From positions 714,501-778,500 of the forward strand of contig JAWQEG010001395.1 in NCBI GenBank assembly GCA_033782935.1: a stretch of 64,000 nucleotides of DNA, written 5' to 3'. Below are positions 53,076 through 64,000 of this stretch, piece after piece (the stretch's first letter is position 1; the number at the start of each line of letters is the position of its first letter). The DNA is from Petrolisthes cinctipes. Lineage: Eukaryota > Arthropoda > Malacostraca > Decapoda > Porcellanidae. The notes beneath the pieces were generated by a model. It was not told the origin of the DNA. It saw only the letters and a list, made by a program, of their open reading frames with translations, and ran no database searches. The position numbers and the translations under genes were made by a program.

Positions 53076-55050
53076 CGATTTTAGCATGTTTTTAGCCTAT
53101 ATTTTGAAAATATTCTAGCACTGTACAGATTGCTTCTGGGACCCCAAAATATTGAATTTTCGGGTATTTTGAGCCTGAATTTGAGATATAAACGGGTACA
53201 GAAGATACATGCACATATTGACTTTGGGCACCAAAAATATCGATTTTCAGCATGTTTTGGGCCTGAATTTTGAAAATACTCTAACACGGAGTAGGCATGT
53301 ACAGATCGCTTCTGGGACCCCAAAATATCGAATTTTCGGGTGTTTAAGGCCAGAATTTGAGATATAAACGGGTACAGAAGATGCATGCACATATCGACTT
53401 TTGGGCACCTAAAACATCGATTTTCAGTATGTTTTTGGCCTGTATTTTGATAATACTCTAACACGGAGTAGGCATGTACAGATACCTTCTGGGACCCCTA
53501 AATATCGAATTTTCGGGTGTTTTGGGACTGAATTTGAGATATCGACTTTTTGGCACCTAAAAGATCGATTTTTAGCATGTTTTTAGCCTATATTTTGAAA
53601 ATATTCTAGCACTGTACAGATTGCTTCTGGGACCCCAAAATATTGAATTTTCGGGTGTTTTGAGCCTGAATTTGAGATATAAACGGGTACAGAAGATACA
53701 TGCACATATTGACTTTGGGCATCTAAAATATCGATTTTCAGCATGTTTTGGGCCTGTATATTGAAAATACTCTAACAATGAGTAGGCATGTACAGATTGC
53801 TTCTGGGACCCCAAAATATTGAATTTTCGGGTGTTTTGAGCCTGAATTTGAGATATAAACGGGTACTGAAGATGCATGCACATATCGACTTTTGTGCACC
53901 TAAAAGATCGATTTTCAGTATGTTTTGAGCATGTATTTTGAAAATACTCTAACACGGAGTAGGCATGTACAGATCGCTTCTAGGACCCCTAAATATCGAA
54001 TTTTCGGGTGTTTTGGGACTGAATTTGAGATATCGACTTTTTGGCACCTAAAAGATCGATTTTAGCATATTTTTAGCCTATATTTTGAAAATATTCTAGC
54101 ACTGTACAGATTGCTTCTGGGACCCCAAAATATTGAATTTTCGGGTGTTTTGAGCCTGAATTTGAGATATAAACGGGTACAGAAGATACATGCACATATT
54201 GACTTTGGGCACCAAAAATATCGATTTTAAGCATGTTTTGGGCCTGAATTTTAAAAATACTCTAACACGGAGTAGGCATGTACAGATCGCTTCTGGGACC
54301 CCAAAATATCGAATTTTCGGGTGTTTAGGGCCAGAATTTGAGATATAAACGGTTACAGAAGATGCATGCACATATCGACTTTTGGGCACCTAAAAGATCG
54401 ATTTTCAGTATGTTTTTGGCCTGTATTTAGAAAATACTCTAACACGGAGTAAGCATGTACAGATACCTTCTGGGACCTCTAAATATCGAATTTTCGGGTG
54501 TTTTGGGACTGAATTTGAGATATCGATTTTATGGCACCTAAAATGTCGATTTTTAGCATGTTTTTAGCCTATATTTTGAAAATATTCTAGCACTGTGTAG
54601 GCATGTACAGATTGCTTCTGGGACCCCAAAATATTGAATTTTCGGGTGTTTTGAGCCTGAATTTGAGATATAAACGGGTACAGAAGATACATGCACATAT
54701 TGACTTTGGGCACCTAAAATATCGATTTTCAGCATGTTTTGGGCCTGTATTTTGAAAATACTCTAACACTGAGTGCCTGGCATGTACAGATTGCTTCTGG
54801 GACCCCAAAATATTGATTTTTCGGGTGTTTTGAGCCTGAATTTGAGATATAAACGGGTACTGAAGATGCATGCACATATCGACTTTTGTGCACCTAAAAG
54901 ATCGATTTTCAGTATGTTTTGAGCATGTATTTTGAAAATACTCTAACACGGAGTAGGCATGTACAGATCGCTTCTGGGACCCCTAAATATTGAATTTTCG
55001 GGTGTCTTGGGACTGAATTTGAGATATCGACTTTTTGGCACCTAAAAGAT
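53076..55050. repeat. HOR block of about 490-bp units
   Basis: Unit starts and lengths: 53076 (490), 53566 (491), 54057 (490), 54547 (504). The 53076 and 54057 units start one T short ('cgattttagca') and have the 10-bp deletion. The 54547 unit has 'gagtgcctggcatg' near 54771, with a 'gcct' insertion at 54775-54778 that resembles the one at 28527. No gene. Confidence 0.87.
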
Positions 55051-58000
55051 CGATTTTTAGCATGTTTTTAGCTTATATTTTGAAAATATTCTAGCACTGT
55101 ACAGATTGCTTCAGGGACCCCAAAATATTGAATTTTCGGGTGTTTTGAGCCTGAATTTGAGATATAAACGGGTACAGAAGATACATGCACATATTGACTT
55201 TGGGCACCAAAAATATCGATTTTAAGCATGTTTTAGGCCTGAATTTTGAAAATACTCTAACACGGAGTAGGCATGTACTTCTGGGACCCCAAAATATCGA
55301 ATTTTCGGGTGTTTAGGGCCAGAATTTGAGATATAAACGGGTACAGAAGATGCATGCACATATCGACTTTTGGGCACCTAAAAGATCGATTTTCAGTATG
55401 TTTTTGGCCTGTATTTTGAAAATACTCTAACACGGAGTAGGCATGTACAGACACTTTCTGGGACCTCTAAATATCGAATTTTCGGGTGTTTTGGGACTGA
55501 ATTTGAGATATCGATTTTTTGGCACCTAAAATGTCGATTTTTAGCATGTTTTTAGCCTATATTTTGAAAATATTCTAGCACTGTGTAGGCATGTACAGAT
55601 TTCTTCTGGGACCCCAAAATATTGAATTTTCGGGTGTTTTGAGCCTGAATTTGAGATATAAAGGGTACAGAAGATACATGCACATATTGACTTTGGGCAT
55701 CTAAAATATCGATTTTCAGCATGTTTTTGGCCTGTATTTTGAAAATACTCTAACACTGAGTAGGCATGTACAGATTGCTTCTGGGACCCCAAAATATTGA
55801 ATTTTCGGGTGTTTTGAGCCTGAATTTGAGATATAAACGGGTACTGAAGATGCATGCACATATCGACTTTTGTGCACCTAAAAGATCGAGTTTCAGTATG
55901 TTTTTGGCCTGTATTTTGAAAATACTCTAACACGGAGTAGGCATGTACAGATCGCTTCTGGGACCCCTAAATATCTAATTTTCGGGTGTTTTGGGACTGA
56001 ATTTGAGATATCGACTTTTTGGCACCTAAAAGATCGATTTTTAGCATGTTTTTAGCCTATATTTTGAAAATATTCTAGCACTGTACAGATTGCTTCAGGG
56101 ACCCCAAAATATTGAATTTTCGGGTGTTTTGGGACTGAATTTGAGATATCGACTTTTTGGCACCTAAAAGATCGATTTTTAGCATGTTTTTAACCTATAT
56201 TTTGAAAATATTCTAGTACTGAGTAGGCATGTACAAATTGCTTCTGGAACCCCAAAATATTGAATTTTCGGGTGTTTTGAGCCTGAATTTGAGATATAAA
56301 CGGGTACAGAAGATACATGCACATATTGACTTTGGGCACCAAAAATATCGATTTTCAGCATGTTTTGGGCCTGAATTTTGAAAATACTCTAACACGGAGT
56401 AGGCATGTACAGATCGCTTCTGGGACCCCAAAATATCGAATTTTCGGGTGTTTAGGGCCAGAATTTGAGATATAAACGGGTACAGAAGATGCATGCACAT
56501 ATCGACTTTTGGGCACCTAAAACATCGATTTTCAGTATGTTTTTGGCCTGTATTTTGAAAATACTCTAACACGGAGTAGGCATGTACAGATACCTTCTGG
56601 GACCTCTAAATATCGAATTTTCGGGTGTTTTGGGACTGAATTTGAGATATCGATTTTTTGGCACCTAAAATGTCGATTTTTAGCATGTTTTTAGCCTATA
56701 TTTTGAAAATATTCTAGCACTGTGTAGGCATGTACAGATTGCTTCTGGGACCCCAAAATATTGAATTTTCGGGTGTTTTGAGCCTGAATTTGAGATATAA
56801 ACGGGTACAGAAGATACATGTACATATTGACTTTGGGCATCTAAAATATCGATTTTCAGCATGTTTTGGGCCTGAATTTTGAAAATACTCTAACACGGAG
56901 TAGGCATGTACAGATCGCTTCTGGGACCCCAAAATATCGAATTTTCGGGTGTTTAGGGCCAGAATTTGAGATATAAACGGGTACAGAAGATGCATGGACA
57001 TATCGACTTTTGGGCACCTAAAAGAACGATTTTCATTATGTTTTTGGCCTGTATTTTGAAAATACTCTAACACGGAGTAGGCATGTACAGATCGCTTCTG
57101 GGACCCCTAAATATCGAATTTTCGGGTGTTTTGGGACTGAATTTGATATATCGACTTTTTGGCACCTAAAAGATCGATTTTTAGCATGTTTTTAGCCTAT
57201 ATTTTGAAAATATTCTAGCACTGTACAGATTGCTTCTGGGACCCCAAAATATTGAATTTTCGGGTGTTTTGAGCCTGAATTTGAGATATAAACGGGTACA
57301 GAAGATACATGCACATATTGACTTTGGGCACCAAAAATATCGATTTTCAGCATGTTTTGGGCCTGAATTTTGAAAATACTCTAACACGGAGTAGGTATGT
57401 ACAGATCGCTTCTGGGACCCCAAAATATCGAATTTTCGGGTGTTTAGGGCCAGAATTTGAGATATAAACGGGTACAGAAGATGCATGCACATATCGACTT
57501 TTGGGCACCTAAAACATCGATTTTCAGTATGTTTTTGGCCTGTATTTTGAAAATACTCTAACACGGAGTAGGCATGTACAGATACCTTCTGGGACCTCTA
57601 AATATCGAATTTTCGGGTATTTTGGGACTGAATTTGAGATATCGATTTTTTGGCACCTAAAATGTTGATTTTTAGCATGTTTTTAGCCTATATTTTGAAA
57701 ATATTCTAGCACTGTGTAGGCATGTACAGATTGCTTCTGGGACCCCAAAATATTGAATTTTCGGGTGTTTTGAGTCTGAATTTGAGATATAAACGGGTAC
57801 AGAATATACATGCACATATTGACTTTGGGCATCTAAAATATCGATTTTCAGCATGTTTTGGGCCTGTATTTTGAAAATACTCTAACACTGAGTAGGCATG
57901 TACAGATTGCTTCTGGGACCCCAAAATATCGAATTTTCGGGTGTTTTGAGCCTGAATTTGAGATATAAACGGGTACTGAAGATGCATGCACATATCGACT

Positions 58001-58166
58001 TTTGTGCACCTAAAAGATCGATTTTCAGTATGTTTTGAGCATGTATTTTGAAAATACTCTAACACGGAGTAGGCATGTACAGATCGCTTCTGGGACCCCT
58101 AAATATCGAATTTTCGGATGTTTTGGGACTGAATTTGAGATATCGACTTTTTGGCACCTAAAAGAT
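55051..58166. repeat. HOR block with a 7-bp-deleted B and an isolated short monomer
   Basis: Unit starts and lengths: 55051 (484), 55535 (500), 56035 (138), 56173 (501), 56674 (501), 57175 (491), 57666 (501). In the 55051 unit, B reads 'gcatgtacttctggg', missing 7 bp ('agatcgc') after 55278. The 55535 unit reads 'gatataaagggtac', one C short. No gene. Confidence 0.87.
56035..56172. repeat. Single 138-bp A/C hybrid monomer as a unit of its own
   Basis: It starts as the 10-bp-deleted A ('ctagcactgtacagattgc') and ends as C2 ('ttttgggactg', 'gagatatcgactttttgg'). Its length is 148 minus 10. It sits directly before another A, so the local unit is one monomer long. This is the end point of the contraction series trimer, dimer, monomer. 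Confidence 0.88.
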
Positions 58167-59464
58167 CGATTTTTAGCATGTTTTTAGCCTATATTTTGAA
58201 AATATTCTAGCACTGTACAGATTGCTTCAGGGACCCCAAAATATTGAATTTTCGGGTGTTTTGAGCCTGAATTTGAGATATAAACGGGTACAGAAGATAC
58301 ATGCACATATTGACTTTGGGCACCAAAAATATCGATTTTCAGAATGTTTTAGGCCTGAATTTTGAAAATACTCTAACACGGAGTAGGCATGTACTTCTGG
58401 GACCCCAAAATATCGAATTTTCGGGTGTTTAGGGCCAGAATTTGAGATATAAACTGGCACAGAAGATGCATGCACATATCGACTTTTGGGCACCTAAAAG
58501 ATCGATTTTCAGTATGTTTTTGGCCTGTATTTTGAAAATACTCTAACACGGAGTAGGCATGTACAGATACCTTCTGGGACCTCTAAATATCGAATTTTCG
58601 GGTGTTTTGGGACTGAATTTGAGATATCGACTTTTTGGCACCTAAAAGATCGATTTTTAGCATGTTTTTAGCCTATATTTTGAAAATATTCTAGCACTGT
58701 ACAGATTGCTTCTGGGACCCCAAAATATTGAATTTTCGGGTTTTTTGAGCCTGAATTTGAGATATAAAGGGTACAGAAGATACATGCACATATTGACTTT
58801 GGGCATATAAAATATCGATTTTCAGCATGTTTCGGGCCTGTATTTTGAAAATACTCTAACACTGAGCAGGCATGTACAGATTGCTTCTAGGACCCCAAAA
58901 TATTGAATTTTCGGGTGTTTTGAGCCTGAATTTGAGATATAAATGGGTACTGAAGATGCATGCACATATCGACTTTTGTGCACCTAAAAGATCGAGTTTC
59001 AGTATGTTTGAGCATGTATTTTGAAAATACTCTAACACGGAGTAGGCATGTACAGATCGCTTCTGGGACCCCTAAATATCGAATTTTCGGGTGTTTTGGG
59101 ACTGAATTTGAGATATCGACTTTTTGGCACCTAAAAGATCGATTTTTAGCATGTTTTTAACCTATATTTTGAAAATATTCTAGCACTGAGTAGGCATGTA
59201 CAGATTGCTTCCCGAACCCCAAAATATTGAATTTTCGGGTGTTTTGAGCCTGAATTTGAGATATAAACGGGTACAGAAGATACATGCACATATTGACTTT
59301 TGGGCACCTAAAACATCGATTTTCAGTATGTTTTTGGCCTGTATTTTGAAAATACTCTAACACGGAGTAGGCATGTACAGATACCTTCTGGGACCTCTAA
59401 ATATCGAATTTTCGGGTGTTTTGGGACTGAATTTGAGATATCGATTTTTTGGCACCTAAAATGT
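58167..59464. repeat. HOR block, copy of 55.05-56.03 kb
   Basis: Unit starts and lengths: 58167 (484), 58651 (489), 59140 (325). It shares the 7-bp B deletion (after 58394), 'gcttcaggga', 'gatataaagggtac' and 'cgagtttcag' with the block 3116 bp upstream. The A monomer at 58651 has the 10-bp deletion that its counterpart at 55535 lacks. No gene. Confidence 0.87.
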
Positions 59465-62400
59465 CGATTTTTAGCATGTTTTTAGCCTATATTTTGAAAA
59501 TATTCTAGCACTGTGTAGGCATGTACAGATTGCTTCTGGGACCCCAAAATATTGAATTTTCGGGTGTTTTGAGCCTGAATTTGAGATATAAACGGGTACA
59601 GAAGATACATGCACATATTGACTTTGGGCACCAAAAATATCGATTTTCAGCATGTTTTGGGCCTGAATTTTGAAAATACTCTAACACGGAGTAGGCATGT
59701 ACAGATCGCTTCTGGGACCCCAAAATATCGAATTTTCGGGTGTTTTGAGCCTGAATTTGAGATATAAACGGGTACTGAAGATGCATGCACATATCGACTT
59801 TTGTGCACCTAAAAGATCGATTTTCAGTATGTTTTGAGCATGTATTTTGAAAATACTCTAACACGGAGAAGGCATGTACAGATCGCTTCTGGGACCCCTA
59901 AATATCGAATTTTCGGGTGTTTTGGGACTGAATTTGAGATATCGACTTTTTGGCACCTAAAAGATCGATTTTTAGCATGTTTTTAGCCTATATTTTGAAA
60001 ATATTCTAGCACTGTACAGATTGCTTCTGGGACCCCAAAATATTGAATTTTCGGGTGTTTTGAGCCTGAATTTGAGATATAAACGGGTACAGAAGATACA
60101 TGCACATATTGACTTTGGGCACCAAAAATATCGATTTTCAGCATGTTTTGGGCCTGAATTTTGAAAATACTCTAACACGGAGTAGGCATGTACAGATCGC
60201 TTCTGGGACCCCAAAATATCGAATTTTCGGGTGTTTTGAGCCTGAATTTGAGATATAAACGGGTACTGAAGATGCATGCACATATCGACTTTTGTGCACC
60301 TAAAAGATCGATTTTCAGTATGTTTTGAGCATGTATTTTGAAAATACTCTAACACGGAGTAGGCATGTACAGATCGCTTTTGGGACCCCTAAATATCGAA
60401 TTTTCGGGTGTTTTGGGACTGAATTTGAGATATCGACTTTTTGGCACCTAAAAGATCGATTTTTAGCATGTTTTTAGCCTATATTTTGAAAATATTCTAG
60501 CACTGAGTAGGCATGTACAGATTGCTTCTGGGACCCCAAAATATTGAATTTTCGGGTGTTTTGAGCCTGAATTTGAGATATAAACGGGTGAAGAAGATAC
60601 ATGCACATATTGACTTTGGGCACCAAAAATATCGATTTTCAGCATGTTTTGGGACTGAACTTTGAAAATACTCTAACACGGAGTAGGCATGTACAGATCG
60701 CTTCTGGGACCCCAAAATATCGAATTTTCGGGTGTTTAGGGCCAGAATTTGAGATATAAACGGGTACAGAAGATGCATGCACATATCGACTTTTGGGCAC
60801 CTAAAAGATCGATTTTCAGTATGTTTTGAGCATGTATTTTGAAAATACTCTAACACGGAGTAGGCATGTACAGATACCTTCTGGGACCTCTAAATATCGA
60901 ATTTTCGGGTGTTTTGGGACTGAATTTGAGATATCGATTTTTTGGCACCTAAAATGTCGATTTTTAGCATGTTTTTAGCCTATATTTTGAAAATATTCTA
61001 GCACTGTGTAGGCATGTACAGATTGCTTCTGGGACCCCAAAATATTGAATTTTCGGGTGTTTTGAGCCTGAATTTGAGATATAAACGGGTACAGAAGATA
61101 CATGCACATATTGACTTTGGGCACCAAAAATATCGATTTTCAGCATGTTTTGGGCCTGAATTTTGAAAATACTCTAACACGGAGTAGGCATGTACAGATC
61201 GCTTCTGGGACCCCAAAATATCGAATTTTCGGGTGTTTTGAGCCTGAATTTGAGATATAAACGGGTACTGAAGATGCATGCACATATCGACTTTTGTGCA
61301 CCTAAAAGATCGATTTTCAGTATGTTTTGAGCATGTATTTTGAAAATACTCTAACACTGAGTAGGCATGTACAGATCGCTTCTGGGACCCCTAAATATCG
61401 AATTTTTGGGTGTTTTGGGACTGAATTTGAGATATCGACTTTTTGGCACCTAAAAGATCGATTTTTAGCATGTTTTTAGCCTATATTTTGAAAATATTCT
61501 AGCACTGTACAGATTGCTTCTGGGACCCCAAAATATTGAATTTTCGGGTGTTTTGAGCTTGAATTTGAGATATAAACGGGTACAGAAGATACATGCACAT
61601 ATTGACTTTGGGCACCAAAAATATCGATTTTCAGCATGTTTTGGGCCTGAATTTTGAAAATACTCTAACACGGAGTAGGCATGTACAGATCGCTTCTGGG
61701 ACCCCAAAATATCGAATTTTCGGGTGATTTGAGCCTGAATTTGAGATATAAACGGGTACTGAAGATGCATGCACATATCGACTTTTGTGCACCTAAAAGA
61801 TCGATTTTCAGTATGTTTTGTGCATGTATTTTGAAAATACTCTAACACGGAGTAAGCATGTACAGATCGCTTCTGGGACCTCTAAATATCGAATTTTCGG
61901 GTGTTTTGGGACTGAATTTGAGATATCGACTTTTTGGCACCTAAAAGATCGATTTTTAGCATGTTTTTAGCCTATATTTTGAAAATATTCTAGCACTGTA
62001 CAGATTGCTTCTGGGACCCCAAAATATTGAATTTTCGGGTGTTTTGAGCCTGAATTTGAGATATAAACGGGAACAGAAGATACATGCACATATTGACTTT
62101 GGGCACCAAAAATATCGATTTTCAGCATGTTTTGGGCCTGAATTTTGAAATACTCTAACACGGAGTAGGCATGTACAGATCGCTTCTGGGACCCCAAAAA
62201 ATCGAATTTTCGGGTGTCTAGGGCCAGAATTTGAGATATAAACGGGTACAGAAGATGCATGCACATATCGACTTTTGGGCACCTAAAAGATCGATTTCAG
62301 TATGTTTTTGGCCTGTATTTTAAAAATACTCTAACACGGAGTAGGCATGTACAGATACCTTCTGGGACCTCTAAATATCGAATTTTCGGGTGTTTTGGGA

Positions 62401-63941
62401 CTGAATTTGAGATATCGATTTTTTGGCACCTAAAATGTCGATTTTTAGCATGTTTTTAGCCTATATTTTGAAAATATTCTAGCACTGTGCAGGCATGTAC
62501 AGATTGCTTCTGGGACCCCAAAATATTGAATTTTCGGGTGTTTTGAGCCTGAATTTGAGATATAAACGGGTACAGAAGATACATGCACATATTTACTTTG
62601 GGCATCTAAAATATCGATTTTCAGCATGTTTTGGGCCTGTATTTTGAAAATACTCTAACACTGAGTAGGCATGTACATATAGCTTCTGGGACCCCAAAAA
62701 ATTGAATTTTCGGGTGTTTTGAGCCTGAATTTGAGATATAAACGGGTACTGAAGATGCATGCACATATCGACTTTTGTGCACCTAAAAGATCGATTTTCA
62801 GTATGTTTTGAGCATGTATTTTGAAAATACTCTATCACGGAGTAGGCATGTACAGATCGCTTCTGGGACCCCTAAATATCGAATTTTCGGGTGTTTTGGG
62901 ACTGAATTTGAGATATCGACTTTTTGGCACCTAAAAGATCGATTTTTAGCATGTTTTTAGCCTATATTTTGAAAATATTCTAGCACTGAGTAGGCATGTA
63001 CAGATTGCTTCTGGGACCCCAAAATATTGAATTTTCGGGTGTTTTGAGCCTGAATTTGAGATATAAACGGGTACAGAAGATACATGCACATATTGACTTT
63101 GGGCACCAAAAATATCGATTTTCAGCATGTTTTGGGCCTGAATTTTGAAAATACTCTAACACGGAGTAGGCATGTACAGATCGCTTCTGGGACCCCAAAA
63201 TATCGAATTTTCGGGTGTTTTGAGCCTGAATTTGAGATATAAACGGGTACTGAAGATGCATGCACATATCGACTTTTGTGCACCTAAAAGATCGATTTTC
63301 AGTATGTTTTGAGCATGTATTTTGAAAATACTCTAACACGGAGTAGGCATGTACAGATCGCTTCTGGGACCCCTAAATATCGAATTTTCGGGTGTTTTGG
63401 GACTGAATTTGAGATATCGACTTTTTGGCACCTAAAAGATCGATTTTTAGCATGTTTTTAGCCTATATTTTGAAAATATTCTAGCACTGAGTAGGCATGT
63501 ACAGATTGCTTCTGGGACCCCAAAATATTGAATTTTCGGGTGTTTTGAGCCTGAATTTGAGATATAAACGGGTGAAGAAGATACATGCACATATTGACTT
63601 TGGGCACCAAAAATATCGATTTTCAGCATGTTTTGGGACTGAACTTTGAAAATACTCTAACACGGAGTAGGCATGTACAGATCGCTTCTGGGACCCCAAA
63701 ATATCGAATTTTCGGGTGTTTAGGGCCAGAATTTGAGATATAAACGGGTACAGAAGATGCATGCACATATCGACTTTTGTGCACCTAAAAGATCGATTTT
63801 CAGTGTGTTTTGAGCATGTACTTTGAAAATACTCTAACACGGAGTAGGCATGTACAGATACCTTCTGGGACCTCTAAATATCGAATTTTCGGGTGTTTTG
63901 GGACTGAATTTGAGATATCGATTTTTTGGCACCTAAAATGT
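59465..63941. repeat. HOR block alternating 501- and 491-bp units
   Basis: Unit starts and lengths: 59465 (501), 59966 (491), 60457 (501), 60958 (501), 61459 (491), 61950 (489), 62439 (501), 62940 (501), 63441 (501). Units 60457 and 63441 share 'gggtgaagaag' and 'gggactgaactttg'. The 61950 unit has two separate 1-bp losses (near 62150 and 62296). No gene. Confidence 0.88.
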
Positions 63942-64000
63942 CGATTTTTAGCATGTTTTTAGCCTATATTTTGAAAATATTCTAGCACTGTGTAGGCATG
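63942..64000. repeat. Partial A monomer at the window edge
   Basis: The last 59 bp are the start of another A monomer, 'cgatttttagcatgttttt' through 'gtgtaggcatg'. The array therefore continues beyond the window. Confidence 0.9.

Larger units (their letters stand above)
1..64000. repeat. Satellite array with A-B-C higher-order repeat, fills the window
   Basis: The window is a continuous head-to-tail tandem array with no unique sequence. Monomers begin at 'cgatttt' and are 176 (A), 177 (B) or 148 bp (C). The commonest higher-order unit is A-B-C, 501 bp, which averages 167 bp per monomer, close to a nucleosome repeat. I traced about 130 higher-order units end to end and found no gap between them and no inverted monomer. 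Same-class monomers in neighbouring units differ by few bases, while A, B and C differ from each other more clearly; this is the usual signature of an HOR homogenised as a unit. The array continues past both edges. The host is probably a eukaryote, and a centromeric or pericentromeric location is an inference. I do not recognise the satellite family. Confidence 0.97.

Noticed and set aside
1..64000. CRISPR array
   Set aside because: Period and structure do not fit: monomers are 148-177 bp, adjacent with no unique spacers, and the variable positions are point changes within the repeat.
1..64000. Transposable elements, rRNA spacer repeats, tRNA genes
   Set aside because: I saw no terminal repeats, polymerase-like frames, poly(A) tails, rRNA segments or tRNA A/B boxes. 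Every base falls within the A/B/C repeat.

Overview
The whole 64 kb window is one uninterrupted satellite-DNA array. I see no gene, RNA gene, transposon, microsatellite or unique spacer. Every monomer lies in the same orientation. The AT-rich, nucleosome-sized tandem monomers in a multi-monomer higher-order repeat (HOR) point to a eukaryotic heterochromatic region, most plausibly (peri)centromeric. I cannot name the species or the satellite family from sequence alone.

I set the phase at the recurring 'cgatttt' at the start of each monomer. There are three monomer classes. A is 176 bp (5' signature 'agcctatattttg', 3' end 'gactttgggca'). B is 177 bp, in two subtypes: B1 ('tttagggccag', 'gacttttgggcacc') and B2 ('ttttgagcctg', 'tactgaag', 'gtgcacc'). 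C is 148 bp, missing a 29-bp segment that A and B keep, in subtypes C1 ('gataccttctgggacctct', ending 'aaaatgt') and C2 ('gttttgagcatg', ending 'aaaagat'). The canonical HOR is A-B-C = 501 bp. Other units differ by whole 176-bp steps: about 325 (dimer), 677 (tetramer) and 853 (pentamer). This is the pattern expected from unequal crossing-over.

Layout. From 1 to 31 kb, 501-bp trimers mix with 324/325-bp dimers and 677-bp tetramers, and several multi-kilobase blocks are copied at offsets of about 2.2, 2.8, 7.0, 7.9, 8.9-10.0 and 13.2 kb. From 31.7 kb to the end, an A variant with a 10-bp deletion (units of about 491 bp) becomes common: 31 of the 36 copies I counted lie here. Tetramers all but disappear. 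From 40.6 to 51.1 kb the HOR units form a second-order repeat of about 2.3-2.8 kb with private marker bases. From 53 to 64 kb, 501- and 491-bp units alternate, with further local duplications.

The minus strand carries many open frames of 60-184 codons. They are by-products of the repeat, whose main HOR length is divisible by three, and I do not annotate them as genes. All positions and unit lengths were read by eye and may be off by a base or two.
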